A DNA stretch of 64,000 nucleotides from Hominenteromicrobium sp900549945 (GCA_902472305.1 CABRNK010000007.1:34401-98400), one strand, 5' to 3'; positions 41,748-50,370 are shown, numbered from the stretch's first letter. Notes: generated by a model from the letters alone, not told the origin. Program-made: numbers and translations.

Positions 41748-42697
41748 TTCGCACCCGCCTTTCCGGCCTTCGCGCTGCCGAGGGCACGCGGCTTCACCGC
41801 GCGCTCGATCAGCGGCACCATGATGTTCATCAGAACGATCGAATACGAAACGCCCTCGGGCAAGGAGGCGAATTCGCGGATCAGAATTGTGAGCACGCCG
41901 CAGCCAATGGCGAACACGATGCGCCCGCCGAAGTTGATCGGGCTCGTCGTGTAATCGGTCGCCATGAAGATCGCGCCGAGCATCAGGCCGCCCGAAAGCA
42001 GGTCGAAGAGCGGGTCGCGCCCGAGCACAAGCGAGAGCGCCGCGGCCGAAGCGAGGTATGTAACCGGGATCACCGGGCTGATGACGCGCCGCGCGACGAG
42101 GTACACGCCGCCGAGCAGAAGCGCCAGCGCGCACGTTTCGCCGAGGCAGCCGCCGGTGTTGCCGAGGAACAGGTCGAGGTACGAAGGCAGCGCCGCGCCC
42201 GTGCCCTCCGAGAGGACGCCGAGCGGCGTCGCCGTCGTCACCGCGTCGAAGTAGCTGTGGTCCATCGGGGCGGTCCAGGCGGTCATCTTCGCCGGGAACG
42301 AATTCATCAGGATGATGCGCGCGGTCAGCGCCGGGTTCACGAAGTTCTGCCCGATACCGCCGAACATCTGCTTGACGACGACAATCGCAACGACGCCGCC
42401 GAACGCCGCGATCAGCGGGCTGATCGAGACGGGCAGGTTCATCGCGAGCAGAATGCCGGTGACGACGCAGGAGAGGTCGCCGACGGTCTGGCGCCGCTTC
42501 ATCACGACGCGCGAAAGGTACTCGCTCAAAATGCACGACGCGACCGACGTCAGGATGATAACCGCCGCGCGGAAGCCGAAAATAATCACCGAAGCGATCA
42601 TGGCCGGCGTCAGCGCGATGATGACATCCAGCATGATGCTCGAGGTCGTGTCCTTCGCGTGGAAGTGCGGCGAGGACGAAACAATCAGCTTATTCAT
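41744..42697 (-). CDS. rnfD: Rnf complex subunit RnfD
   Basis: Membrane flavoprotein of 317 residues with about nine helices; carries covalent FMN on a Thr in the DAVTTATPLG region. It opens NKLIVSSSPHFHAKDTTSSIMLDVIIAL, typical of the family, and includes QMFGGIGQNFVNPALTARIIL and DYTTSPINFGGRIVFAIGCGVLTILIR. ATG 42697 gives an ATGA overlap with rnfC and excludes the longer N-terminus. Confidence 0.97.
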   Translation of the reverse strand: MNKLIVSSSPHFHAKDTTSSIMLDVIIALTPAMIASVIIFGFRAAVIILTSVASCILSEYLSRVVMKRRQTVGDLSCVVTGILLAMNLPVSISPLIAAFGGVVAIVVVKQMFGGIGQNFVNPALTARIILMNSFPAKMTAWTAPMDHSYFDAVTTATPLGVLSEGTGAALPSYLDLFLGNTGGCLGETCALALLLGGVYLVARRVISPVIPVTYLASAAALSLVLGRDPLFDLLSGGLMLGAIFMATDYTTSPINFGGRIVFAIGCGVLTILIREFASLPEGVSYSIVLMNIMVPLIERAVKPRALGSAKAGKAGAK

Positions 42698-44040
42698 TTC
42701 TTTGCACCGTCCTTTTTCACATAGAGCTTGCCCAGACGGATCGCCTGCACGAGCCGCCGGCCCGCCGGGCAGGAATACGCGCAGCAGCCGCACTCCATGC
42801 AGCTCATAATGTCGAGGGATTTGAGCGCCTCCACATCGCGGCGCTCGGCGTATTTTTCAAGCCTTGTCGGCAGCAGGCGCATCGGACATGCCGCAACGCA
42901 GCGGCCGCAGCGGATGCACTCCGTCGGCTCCATAAGCTGCGCTTCGCGCGCGCCGAAGGCCAGAAGGCCGTTGTTCTGCTTTAAAACGGGCAGTTCGTCC
43001 GTCGTAACGGCGACGCCCATCATCGGCCCGCCCATGATGATCTTCTTCGGCTCCTCGCGGTAGCCGCCGCAGAATTCCATGAGCGCCGCGATCTTCGTGC
43101 CGACCGGAACGATGACGTTCTGCGGGTTCTGCACCGCGCTGCCGTCCACCGTGACGCGCTTGAGCGTCAGCGGCATGCCGGTTTTCATGTAGCTCGCGAG
43201 GAACGAAACCGAGGCGATGTTCATCACAAGGCAGCCGACATCGGCCGGCAGGCCGCCCGCGGGCACTCTGCGCCCCGTGCACGCCTGCACGAGCACCTTT
43301 TCCGCGCCCTGCGGGTACATGGCGCGCAGCGGCAGCACGCGCACCTCGTCGTTCGGGTCGAGCGCCGCGTTGTCGGCGATCTTCCGCAACGCCTCGATCG
43401 CGTCGGGCTTATTGTCCTCGATCGCGATCAGCACGCGGTGCACGCCGAGGATCTCCTTGATCTTATACACGCCGTGCAGCACGTTTTCGCCGTTTTCGAG
43501 CGCCTCGCGGTGATCGGAAGTGATGTACGGCTCGCACTCGGCGACGTTCACGATCAGCGTGTCGATGCTCTTGCCCTCCGGCACATTGAGCTTCACGTGC
43601 GCCGGGAATCCCGCGCCGCCGAGGCCCACAAGCCCGGCGTCCCGCGCGGCCTGCGCGAGCTGCTGCTTCGTGCGGATCTCCGGCGGCGGCGCAATCGCGG
43701 GGTCGCGCTCCATCAGCCCGTCCGAGGTGATGACGACCGCGTCCGCCATCTGGCCGCCGGGCATCATGACCTTTGCGATCTCCTTGACCGTGCCGGATAC
43801 GGAGGCGTGAATCGGCGCCGAAACGTAGGCGTCACTGTCCGCGACCTTCGTGCCGACGTACACGTGGTCGCCTTTTTTCACGACGGGCGTGCACGGCGCG
43901 CCGATATGCTGCGTCATCGGCAGCGTGACTTCATCGGGCGGCGGCATGACGCGCGTTTCCATATGCGCCGTATTCTTTTGATGCGGCACATGCGCGCCGC
44001 CGTGCGTGCGGTACGGGCGCTTCGGAAAGGTTATTTCCAT
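42694..44040 (-). CDS. rnfC: Rnf complex subunit RnfC
   Basis: Soluble NADH/FMN-binding subunit where NAD+ is reduced, 448 residues. It has the biotinyl-lipoyl-like start (GAPCTPVVKKGDHVYVGTKVA), the Nuo51-like FMN/NADH segment GLVGLGGAGFPAHVKL, AECEPYITSDHR, and two [4Fe-4S] motifs (CIRCGRCVAACP and CMECGCCAYSCP). It lacks the long Ala-rich C-terminus of proteobacterial RnfC. First gene of the operon, 22 bases behind a leader terminator. Confidence 0.97.
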   Translation of the reverse strand: MEITFPKRPYRTHGGAHVPHQKNTAHMETRVMPPPDEVTLPMTQHIGAPCTPVVKKGDHVYVGTKVADSDAYVSAPIHASVSGTVKEIAKVMMPGGQMADAVVITSDGLMERDPAIAPPPEIRTKQQLAQAARDAGLVGLGGAGFPAHVKLNVPEGKSIDTLIVNVAECEPYITSDHREALENGENVLHGVYKIKEILGVHRVLIAIEDNKPDAIEALRKIADNAALDPNDEVRVLPLRAMYPQGAEKVLVQACTGRRVPAGGLPADVGCLVMNIASVSFLASYMKTGMPLTLKRVTVDGSAVQNPQNVIVPVGTKIAALMEFCGGYREEPKKIIMGGPMMGVAVTTDELPVLKQNNGLLAFGAREAQLMEPTECIRCGRCVAACPMRLLPTRLEKYAERRDVEALKSLDIMSCMECGCCAYSCPAGRRLVQAIRLGKLYVKKDGAKK

Positions 44041-44061
44041 CTTCCTTCGTCCTTCCTTTCT

Positions 44062-44095
44062 AAAAAACAGACTTTGCCGGCCGGAACCGGCAAAG
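44062..44095 (-). terminator. Terminator in the rnf leader
   Basis: CTTTGCCGG (44072-44080) pairs with CCGGCAAAG (44087-44095), 6-base loop, followed on the reverse strand by TCTGTTTTTT, between the rnf promoter and the rnfC start. A second GC-rich hairpin (GCCGGC repeats, about 44118-44140) lies just upstream. This suggests attenuation of the rnf operon. Confidence 0.7.
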
Positions 44096-44199
44096 CCGAA
44101 CGGCGCACCCGCCGCGCCGGCCTTCTGCCGGCGCGTTTTTCACGGGAATGCGCTGCCCCGCGCGGGGTACTTTCGCCGCCGCGGCAGGGACTTTTCATC

Positions 44200-44228
44200 A
44201 TTTTATCACGGTGCCCCCCGCTTGGCAA
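44200..44228 (-). promoter_or_regulatory. rnf operon promoter
   Basis: Reverse-strand TTGCCA (44223-44228), 17-base spacer, TAAAAT (44200-44205), giving a leader of about 150 bases. Confidence 0.7.
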
Positions 44229-44278
44229 GAGGATATGCACCAAATGCGCGCCGAAAAGCGAAATATTCGGGCGAAATA

Positions 44279-44860
44279 CTACGAAAAGAAACGGCGCGGG
44301 GAAATATAGCCGCTCTCGTATTCCTCGCGCAGGAGCGAGTAATTCACACAGTCGAGCAAGGCGCCGTCGAAGCGCCTGAACCCGCAGACCGAGTAGCCGT
44401 CGAACAGGAAGCCCGCGCGCTCGATCACGCGCTTGGAGCGCTCGTTGCCCTTGAAGTGCGCGGCCACAAGGAGATCGACATCGTATTCTTCAAACGCGTT
44501 GCGCACGACGGCGCGCAGCGCCTCGGTCATGTAGCCGCAGCCCCAATGGCACTTTGCCAGCTCAAACGCGACCGAGAGGCTCTCCACATAGCTGCGCGTT
44601 AAGTCATCCTGATACTTGATCTGCCCGATGATTTCGCCGGTGCTGCGCAGCGTGATCGCAAAGCCCCACGGGGTGTTCACCGAGCGCCGCAGCCCCTCGC
44701 GCGCCTCCGCCGCCGTGCGCGCCGGCTTCAGGCCGGCCGGTATCATCACATCGGGGTCTGTCCCAAAGAGAATATACCCCTGCATGTCCTCCACCGTCCA
44801 CGAGCGCAGGTAGAGGCGCTCGGTTGTTATCGGCTTACAGCGGTCTAAAAAATGTATCAC
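44279..44860 (-). CDS. GNAT acetyltransferase
   Basis: RimJ/RimL-type N-acetyltransferase of 193 residues: TTERLYLRSWTVEDMQGYILFGTDP at the N-terminus, FAITLRSTGEIIGQIKYQ strands, the acetyl-CoA segment CHWGCGYMTEALRAVVRNAF, and HFKGNERSKRVIERAGFLFDGY. GTG 44860 overlaps the lipid kinase stop (GTGA), so the two are translationally coupled. The acceptor is unknown. Confidence 0.83.
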   Translation of the reverse strand: MIHFLDRCKPITTERLYLRSWTVEDMQGYILFGTDPDVMIPAGLKPARTAAEAREGLRRSVNTPWGFAITLRSTGEIIGQIKYQDDLTRSYVESLSVAFELAKCHWGCGYMTEALRAVVRNAFEEYDVDLLVAAHFKGNERSKRVIERAGFLFDGYSVCGFRRFDGALLDCVNYSLLREEYESGYISPRRFFS

Positions 44861-45783
44861 AGCACTACCCCTTCCGGTAAAATAAACCGCAGCGCACCAG
44901 GCATCACCGCATAGGCCTCCCGGCATGTGCGCACGCAGTTTCCATCCATATTGCTGACCATTTCGGCCGGACTCTCAATCTCGATGCGCGTGCCCCGCCG
45001 GTAGACGAGCAGGTCGGAAAAGCGCGCGCTGTCGATATGCTCGCCGCGCTTGTAACGCCCCACAAGGCCCGGGATCCGATGGTACGCCGGCCGGCGGATC
45101 AAAACGAAATCGAGCAGGCCGTCCGCAAGCTCCGCCCGCGGCGCGCCGCAGAACCCGCCGCCGTACCAGCGCCCGTTTCCCGCGAGCGCAAACATGAATT
45201 CGCCGCTGTACCGCTCCGTTTCACCGCGCTCGTTCGTGATCGTCACGGCCATCGGGTCGGCGAGCCTGCCGAAAAAGCACTTCGCGAGCGAGAGCGTGTA
45301 GGCCAGCTCGCCGCTCACCGCCGGCAGGTGCTTGTAGCGCGTCATCTCCTCGGCGACCTTCGCGTCGAAGCCGAGCGAGCAGATGTTGACCGCGTTGCCG
45401 TGCTCGGTGCGGATCATGTCGATCGGCACCGCCGTGCCGCGCTGCTGGCGCTCGAAATTCATAAAGATGTCCCGCTCGCCGAGCGTGCGCACGAAATCGT
45501 TGCCGCTGCCGCACGGGTACACGCCGACCGCCGCGTTCTCCCGGTTTGCCGCGCCGCGCACGACCTCGAGCAGCGTGCCGTCGCCGCCCACGGCCCAGAT
45601 ACGCACCGCATCGCCCTGCGCCGCGGCCTCGCGCGCTAGCGCCTCGCCGTGGCCGGCGCGCTGCGTCAGACAGAGCGTGTACGCCCCGCCGTGCGCCGCG
45701 TGAAACGCTTTCACGCGCTCCATAAAAAACACGGCCGAATTTTTCTTTCCCGCCTTCGGGTTGATGATATAAACGTCCCGCAA
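44857..45783 (-). CDS. Diacylglycerol kinase-family lipid kinase
   Basis: YegS/DgkB-type kinase of 308 residues that phosphorylates diacylglycerol or a related lipid with ATP. It opens DVYIINPKAGKKNSA, has the catalytic nucleotide motif WAVGGDGTLLEVVRGA, PCGSGNDFVRTL and CSLGFDAKVAEEM, and a beta-sandwich C-terminal domain (SNMDGNCVRT). Start is taken as TTG 45783, which follows GAGGGGG; the GTG at 45810 lacks a site. It lies between an rRNA methyltransferase and a GNAT gene. Confidence 0.87.
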   Translation of the reverse strand: MRDVYIINPKAGKKNSAVFFMERVKAFHAAHGGAYTLCLTQRAGHGEALAREAAAQGDAVRIWAVGGDGTLLEVVRGAANRENAAVGVYPCGSGNDFVRTLGERDIFMNFERQQRGTAVPIDMIRTEHGNAVNICSLGFDAKVAEEMTRYKHLPAVSGELAYTLSLAKCFFGRLADPMAVTITNERGETERYSGEFMFALAGNGRWYGGGFCGAPRAELADGLLDFVLIRRPAYHRIPGLVGRYKRGEHIDSARFSDLLVYRRGTRIEIESPAEMVSNMDGNCVRTCREAYAVMPGALRFILPEGVVL

Positions 45784-45841
45784 ATGGTTCCCCCTCTTTC
45801 CCGGCGGCACTTTCCGCTAAAGCCGCCTGTGCTCCGCAGGC

Positions 45842-46966
45842 TCAGCCTGCCTTGTAGTACATGTAATACTGGCAGCGGATCATGCCGTTGTAGAGCTTGC
45901 GCCGGCGGTCCGCCTTGCGGCCGAACAGCGTTTCAAAGCGCTCGTCCGGGCTGATGACCGCGTAGCTCCAGCCGCGCTTCGGCCTGAACACGCGCCCCAT
46001 CGTCCTGTAGATTTCCTCCGCCGCGCGCACGTCGAGCAGCCGCTCGCCGTAGGGCGGGTTGCAGATCACGCAGCCGTACTCGCCGCTGCCGTCGAAATCC
46101 GCGATGCCGCGCACCGCGGCGGTCACGGCATCCGCGACGCCCGCCTTTTTCGCATTTTCGAGCGTCAGGCGCACGGCCTCGGGGTCAATGTCGTACCCAA
46201 AGGCTCGAAAGCCCTCTCCCCGGCGCTCAAGCGCCTTGGCCGCGCGGCGCTCCGCCTCCCAGACGGGGCCGGGCACCGTGCGCCACCTTTCGGCCGCGAA
46301 GTGCCGGCGCAGGCCGGGCGCGATGCGCATCGCGAGCATCGCCGCCTCGATCACGACCGTGCCCGAGCCGCAGAACGGATCGATCAGTGTGCCGTCCGCA
46401 CGCACGCGCGCGAGCTTTGCCATCACGGCGGCCAGCGTCTCCTTGATCGGCGCCTCGTTCGAATTCTTCCTGTAGCCGCGCTTGTGCAGGCCCGCGCCGC
46501 TCGTGTCGAGCATCACGCTGACCTGATCCTTCATGATCAAAAACTGGATCTGGCAGAGCGGGCCCGTCTCCGGAAACCGCTCGAGCCGGTATGTCCCCTT
46601 GAGGCTCTCGACGACCGCCTTTTTGATGATCGCCTGACAGTCCGGCACGCTCATCAGCGCGCTCGAGAGGCACCGCCCCTTGACGGGGAACGCGTCGTCG
46701 CGGCCGATCCACTCGGCCCACGGCAGCGCCTTTACGCCGTTGAAAAGCGCCTCGAAGCTCTTCGCTTCAAATGTGCCGAGCAAAACGAGCACGCGCTCGG
46801 CAAAGCGCGCGCGGATATTCGCGCGGGCGATCATTTCCGGCGAGCCCTCGAACACGACGCGCCCGTTTTCGGGCGTCACCTGCGCGGCGCCCATCTCCCG
46901 CAGCTCGTCCGCCACAAGCCCCTCCACGCCCAGAAGGCAGGGGCACACCAATCGATATGCTTTCAC
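45842..46966 (-). CDS. THUMP-domain 23S rRNA (guanine-N2) methyltransferase
   Basis: Class I SAM-dependent RNA methyltransferase of the RlmL/YpsC group, 374 residues. An N-terminal ferredoxin-like/THUMP region (about 1-160: LLGVEGLVADELREMGA...DTSGAGLHKRGYR) presents RNA. The catalytic domain has SAM motif I (LIDPFCGSGTVVIEAA), an FGYDIDPEAV acidic loop and motif IV (VICNPPYGERL). GTG 46966 follows GAGGAAA at nine bases and is preferred over GTG 46984. First gene of a probable operon with the lipid kinase and GNAT. Confidence 0.9.
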   Translation of the reverse strand: MKAYRLVCPCLLGVEGLVADELREMGAAQVTPENGRVVFEGSPEMIARANIRARFAERVLVLLGTFEAKSFEALFNGVKALPWAEWIGRDDAFPVKGRCLSSALMSVPDCQAIIKKAVVESLKGTYRLERFPETGPLCQIQFLIMKDQVSVMLDTSGAGLHKRGYRKNSNEAPIKETLAAVMAKLARVRADGTLIDPFCGSGTVVIEAAMLAMRIAPGLRRHFAAERWRTVPGPVWEAERRAAKALERRGEGFRAFGYDIDPEAVRLTLENAKKAGVADAVTAAVRGIADFDGSGEYGCVICNPPYGERLLDVRAAEEIYRTMGRVFRPKRGWSYAVISPDERFETLFGRKADRRRKLYNGMIRCQYYMYYKAG

Positions 46967-47004
46967 TTGCTTTCGTTTCCTCACAATCCTGAATTCTTAC
47001 AAAA

Positions 47005-47033
47005 AGTATAGCATAGTTGCACCGCAGCCACAA
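47005..47033 (-). promoter_or_regulatory. Promoter of rRNA methyltransferase gene
   Basis: Reverse-strand TTGTGG (47028-47033), 17-base spacer, TATACT (47005-47010) with a TGC extension. Confidence 0.65.
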
Positions 47034-47043
47034 CCGAAAAAGC

Positions 47044-47083
47044 AAAAAAGTATCCGGACGCCGATCGTTTGCATCCGGATACT
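47044..47083 (-). terminator. Terminator after CobW operon
   Basis: 10-bp stem AGTATCCGGA / TCCGGATACT (47049-47058 with 47074-47083), 15-base loop, six T on the reverse strand. Confidence 0.82.
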
Positions 47084-47111
47084 CAAAATCACGTGGACAA
47101 TCTATGTGCTT

Positions 47112-48056
47112 TTAATAAAACGTTGCGACGGGCTGTGCGGGCACTTCGGCGGGCTGCATTTCGAGCAGCGTCAGCACCGGGCCCTTCTGGCCGTAGAGCT
47201 TGTGCCATTTGTGCTCGATTTTCGCGCGCATCGTGTACCATTTCCCGTTTTCCGGCATCGCATCCGCCGCGCACTGGGTCAAAAGGCCGGCGAACTGGAT
47301 GTCCTCGACGCAGCACGTCATGAGCTGGCGGCCGAAGAAGAACGTGCCCGGCTTCATGCGCGGGTTCACCGCGGCGAGGCCCTTGTATTCGACCGTTTTG
47401 CCGTCGTACTTCTTCGTCTCCTCGGAGAGGTCGCGGTACCACAGCGCGTAGTCGTCGTCGCCGATCTCGATAACCGGCGCGTCTATGTCGAACGGCAGCG
47501 GGTCCTCAATCTCGTCGTATTCGACGTCGCCGCTGACGTACTCGTACGCGATGTCCGGCCGGCGGGAAACGCCGCGGACGATCTTGTGGAACGCCATCTT
47601 GTCCATATCCCGCGTGAAGCGGTTGAACACGACGAGCTCGCAGCCCGTCAGCTTATCGACGACGAGGCCGCGCATGTTCGCGTTGTAGGCGAGGAACGTC
47701 GCGGCGTCGGCAAACATAAATTCCTGATAGACGATCCAGCTTGCGGGCAGATTGTCGTAGAGGTTTTTGAGCTGCCACATGCCGTTGTACTCGATCAGCA
47801 CGCGCGCCGCTTTGTGCTTTTTCACGAGAAGCTGCAGGACCTCGGCGTTCAGTGCCGCCTCTTCCTCGATCGTCTCGATAAAAACGCTTTTCATGTACGG
47901 CTCGTCCGCGTCGTACTCCGTTTCGCCCGCCTCGCAGAGCAGCAGAAGCGTGCGCTGCCCGCTGTGAAAGCGCTTATCCGCGAGCGTTTCCTTGATAAAG
48001 CTCGTCTTGCCTGCTTCCAAAAACCCGGTAAACAGGTAAACCGGCATCTCCTGCAT
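47112..48056 (-). CDS. CobW-type GTPase fused to a DUF1980-like domain
   Basis: P-loop GTPase of 314 residues related to CobW/ZigA metallochaperones. Walker A is GFLEAGKTS (11-19) and a DxxG/NRFT region follows, but the family's CxCC metal motif is absent. From about 185 the protein changes to a beta-rich domain with FFFGRQLMTCCVEDIQFAGLLTQC and WYTMRAKIEHKWHKLYGQKGPVLTLLEMQPAE, which resembles the C-terminal domain of DUF1980/YcgQ proteins linked to zinc homeostasis. It is 19 bases downstream of a His-rich CobW gene. The domain identification is from memory of the family pattern. Confidence 0.72.
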   Translation of the reverse strand: MQEMPVYLFTGFLEAGKTSFIKETLADKRFHSGQRTLLLLCEAGETEYDADEPYMKSVFIETIEEEAALNAEVLQLLVKKHKAARVLIEYNGMWQLKNLYDNLPASWIVYQEFMFADAATFLAYNANMRGLVVDKLTGCELVVFNRFTRDMDKMAFHKIVRGVSRRPDIAYEYVSGDVEYDEIEDPLPFDIDAPVIEIGDDDYALWYRDLSEETKKYDGKTVEYKGLAAVNPRMKPGTFFFGRQLMTCCVEDIQFAGLLTQCAADAMPENGKWYTMRAKIEHKWHKLYGQKGPVLTLLEMQPAEVPAQPVATFY

Positions 48057-48075
48057 GGGGAAAACCTGCCTTTCC

Positions 48076-49182
48076 TTAGGCGAAGAGCGCCTTGAGCGCT
48101 TCCTCGTTGATCTGCGCGCCGATCACGCACAGGCGGCCGATGACGATCGCGCTGCCCTCGCGGACGCTTGCCTCCTCGGGCACGAAATCGAAGTGAAGCC
48201 ACCCGCCGTCCTGCCCGGCGACGATGCCCTTTGCGCGGAGGATCACGCCGTATTTCTCGCTGTCCGCCAGCGCGGCGAGCGCGTTTTCGATCTCCTCCTT
48301 TGTGAACCGGCGGGCCGTCTCCACGCCCCAGCTCGTAAACACCTCGTCGGCATGGTGGTGATGGTGATCGTGGCCGCAGGCGCATTCCCCGTCATGGTCA
48401 TGGTCGTGGTGGTGGTCGTGGCCGCAGCTGCATTCCCCGTCGTGATCGTGGTGGTGCTCATGGCCGCAATCGCATCCCCCGTCGTGGTCGTGGTGGTGCT
48501 CATGGCCGCAATCGCATTCCTCATCGTGGTCGTGATGGTGGTGCTCGTGCGCCTCCGCCTCAAGCCGCTTCAGCTCGTCGTCCAGCGTGTCCTTGTGCTC
48601 CATCGCCTCGAGGATCTGCGCGCCGGAGAGCGCGTCCCACGGCGCCGCGATGATCGTCGCCGCCGCATTGTGCGCGCGCAGCAGTTCGACGCACTCGTCG
48701 AGCTTTTTCTGCGCGATGCCCGCCGTGCGGCTCAGGATAATCGAATTCGCGTGCTCGATCTGGTCGTTGTAGAACTCGCCGAAATTCTTCATATACATTT
48801 TGCACTTGTTCGCGTCGGCGACCGTCGTGAAGCTGTTCAGCACGACGTCCTCCATGTGCAGGTTCTGCACGGCGCGGATCACATCGCTCAGCTTGCCGAC
48901 GCCGGAGGGCTCGATCAGAATGCGGTCCGGGTGGAACTGCGCGAGCACCTTTTGCAGCGCCTCGCCGAAATCACCGACAAGGCTGCAGCAGATGCAGCCG
49001 GAATTCATCTCGGTGATCTCGATGCCGGCGTCCTGCAAAAAGCCGCCGTCGATCGCGATCTCGCCGAACTCGTTCTCGATCAGGACGAGCTTTTCGCCCT
49101 GAAACGCCTCTGCAATCAGCTTTTTAATCAGCGTCGTCTTGCCGGCGCCGAGAAAGCCGGAAAAAATATCGATCTTCGTCAT
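48076..49182 (-). CDS. CobW/ZigA-family metallochaperone GTPase, His-rich
   Basis: G3E GTPase of 368 residues thought to move Zn2+ (or Co2+/Ni2+) into client proteins. Walker A GFLGAGKTT (9-17), the metal motif CICC (63-66), Switch region EPSGVGKL (91-98), and a His/Asp/Cys-rich insertion (212-277) made of about four HEHHHDHD-x-CxCG units that should bind several metal ions. A CobW C-terminal domain (about 283-368, TSWGVETARRFTKEEIENAL, GQDGGWLHFDF) follows. First gene of a two-gene operon with the fused GTPase. Confidence 0.92.
   Translation of the reverse strand: MTKIDIFSGFLGAGKTTLIKKLIAEAFQGEKLVLIENEFGEIAIDGGFLQDAGIEITEMNSGCICCSLVGDFGEALQKVLAQFHPDRILIEPSGVGKLSDVIRAVQNLHMEDVVLNSFTTVADANKCKMYMKNFGEFYNDQIEHANSIILSRTAGIAQKKLDECVELLRAHNAAATIIAAPWDALSGAQILEAMEHKDTLDDELKRLEAEAHEHHHHDHDEECDCGHEHHHDHDGGCDCGHEHHHDHDGECSCGHDHHHDHDHDGECACGHDHHHHHADEVFTSWGVETARRFTKEEIENALAALADSEKYGVILRAKGIVAGQDGGWLHFDFVPEEASVREGSAIVIGRLCVIGAQINEEALKALFA
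48352..48549 (-). repeat. Imperfect 42-base repeats coding the His-rich region
   Basis: Within the metallochaperone gene about four imperfect units encode HEHHHDHDGGCDCG-like 14-mers (one unit is 16 residues). Repeats of this kind can change copy number by slippage. Confidence 0.85.
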
Positions 49183-49232
49183 ATCTGCAAACGTCCTTTC
49201 TATAATCCTGCGTTTTCTTTGCCCAGTTTTTT

Positions 49233-49261
49233 ATTGTACGGCTTTCCGCGGCGGGATGCAA
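49233..49261 (-). promoter_or_regulatory. Promoter of CobW operon
   Basis: Reverse-strand TTGCAT (49256-49261), 17-base spacer, TACAAT (49233-49238). No zinc-uptake-regulator palindrome was recognised by eye. Confidence 0.65.
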
Positions 49262-49366
49262 GGGCTTGGCGGCAAGAATTCAAAGAAAGTTTTCTTTTTC
49301 GCCCGCAGCCCTGCCGCCGCGGCGCAAAAGGCGGGCCCGCGGGGCCAAGGCCGCTTAGAAACGCAG

Positions 49367-49394
49367 AAAAGGCCGGGCGCTCCGCCGCCCGGCC
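49367..49394 (-). terminator. Intrinsic terminator after DUF421 gene
   Basis: GGCCGGGCG / CGCCCGGCC stem, short loop, followed by TTTTC on the reverse strand. Confidence 0.7.
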
Positions 49395-49451
49395 CGCAAA
49401 TCCGGCGGTGCGTTTTCCACGCCGCCGCGGTATCTTGTTGAAAGCGCGCCG

Positions 49452-50129
49452 CTACCGCTCGTTCTTCCAAAAGGATGCGCTGCTGTCGCCCGCGCCGGCT
49501 GTCGCGAGCAGAATCTCCTTCTCATCGCCGTACCCCGCGCTTTCCATCTGCTTTTTGAGCCACGCGCGGTCCTTACCGGCCTTTTGGAGCGCGTCGTCCA
49601 TCACGCGCCCGTCGAGAATCACGTCGTACAGAATCTCGGCGGGCTGCACCGCGATGCCGCTGTCGCCCGGCGTCGCCGGCCGCTTATCGGCAAACGGCAG
49701 AAAGCTGACGTTTCCGTTGTGCTCGAAAACGGCGCCGCTGACCTCGGAAAGGTCGAAATACCCGGAAAGGCGCGCCATCGCGAGAAACTCGGAGAGGTCG
49801 AGGTGCGCCGCCTTGAGGCCGGCGCGGTACAGCTTTCCGTTTCGCATCAGGACGATCGGGCGGCCGGCGAGAAACGCCCTGGCACGCAGCGATTTGTTCC
49901 CCGCCGCCGAAATAGCCACCGCGACGAGCGCGTAAACCGCCATGGCCAGCGCGCAGCCCCACGGGTCCTTGTCGATGTCGGTCGCCATCTCCGCCGCGAT
50001 CGAGCCGATCGTGATGCCGACGATATAGTCGAACAGATTGAGCTGGGCGATCTGCTTGTTGCCCATGAGCTTTGTCAGAAAAAACAGGATGACGATGGAA
50101 ATGACCGTCATCAGCGTAACCTTCAGCAC
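49452..50129 (-). CDS. DUF421 (YetF-like) membrane protein
   Basis: Integral membrane protein of 225 residues with three N-terminal transmembrane helices (about 5-22, 34-52, 56-76) and a cytoplasmic alpha/beta domain. Family blocks are LTKLMGNKQIAQLNLFDYIVGITIGSIAAEMATD, the LAGRPIVLMRNGKLYRAGLKAAHLDLSEFLAMAR segment and VFEHNGNVSFLPF. YetF-type proteins are common in Bacilli and Clostridia; function is not firmly known. GTG 50129 follows GGGGGA. Confidence 0.85.
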   Translation of the reverse strand: MLKVTLMTVISIVILFFLTKLMGNKQIAQLNLFDYIVGITIGSIAAEMATDIDKDPWGCALAMAVYALVAVAISAAGNKSLRARAFLAGRPIVLMRNGKLYRAGLKAAHLDLSEFLAMARLSGYFDLSEVSGAVFEHNGNVSFLPFADKRPATPGDSGIAVQPAEILYDVILDGRVMDDALQKAGKDRAWLKKQMESAGYGDEKEILLATAGAGDSSASFWKNER

Positions 50130-50166
50130 AGCGCTTCCCCCTTTTCCGGTTTATTCTGCCCCGGCG

Positions 50167-50370
50167 CCGCAAAAGTATGAACGCGCCGGCGAAATCAGAG
50201 CCCGCACAATCGGCTTCTTTTTCGATGAGGCGCTGCCGGAAAGCGGCGGGCTCCTGCTCTCCGTCAGCGCAGGGCCGGGATATATTCAGATTCCCGCCAT
50301 GGATCTGACGCAGCGCCTCGTTCGGCCGAGATCGACGAAAGCATTTTGCAGCAGCTCAAGCCAACTGTAA
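50167..50370 (+). pseudogene. Possible degraded gene fragment
   Basis: One frame reads a protein-like stretch (GFFFDEALPESGGLLLSVS ... IPAMDLTQRL, about 50214-50318), then a second frame continues AEIDESILQQLKPTVK (about 50325-50372) immediately before a terminator of the opposite gene. Amino-acid composition is ordinary, unlike the Arg/Ala shadows elsewhere, so this may be the decayed remnant of a small gene with a frameshift near 50320. I cannot name the family, and chance is possible. Confidence 0.3.

Noticed and set aside
46301..47011. Rightward frame opposite the rRNA methyltransferase gene
   Set aside because: No motif, composition of an antisense frame, and it overlaps a well-supported gene completely.
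48352..48549. Short-period repeats considered as CRISPR or a satellite
   Set aside because: They are in-frame codons for the His-rich segment of a metallochaperone.
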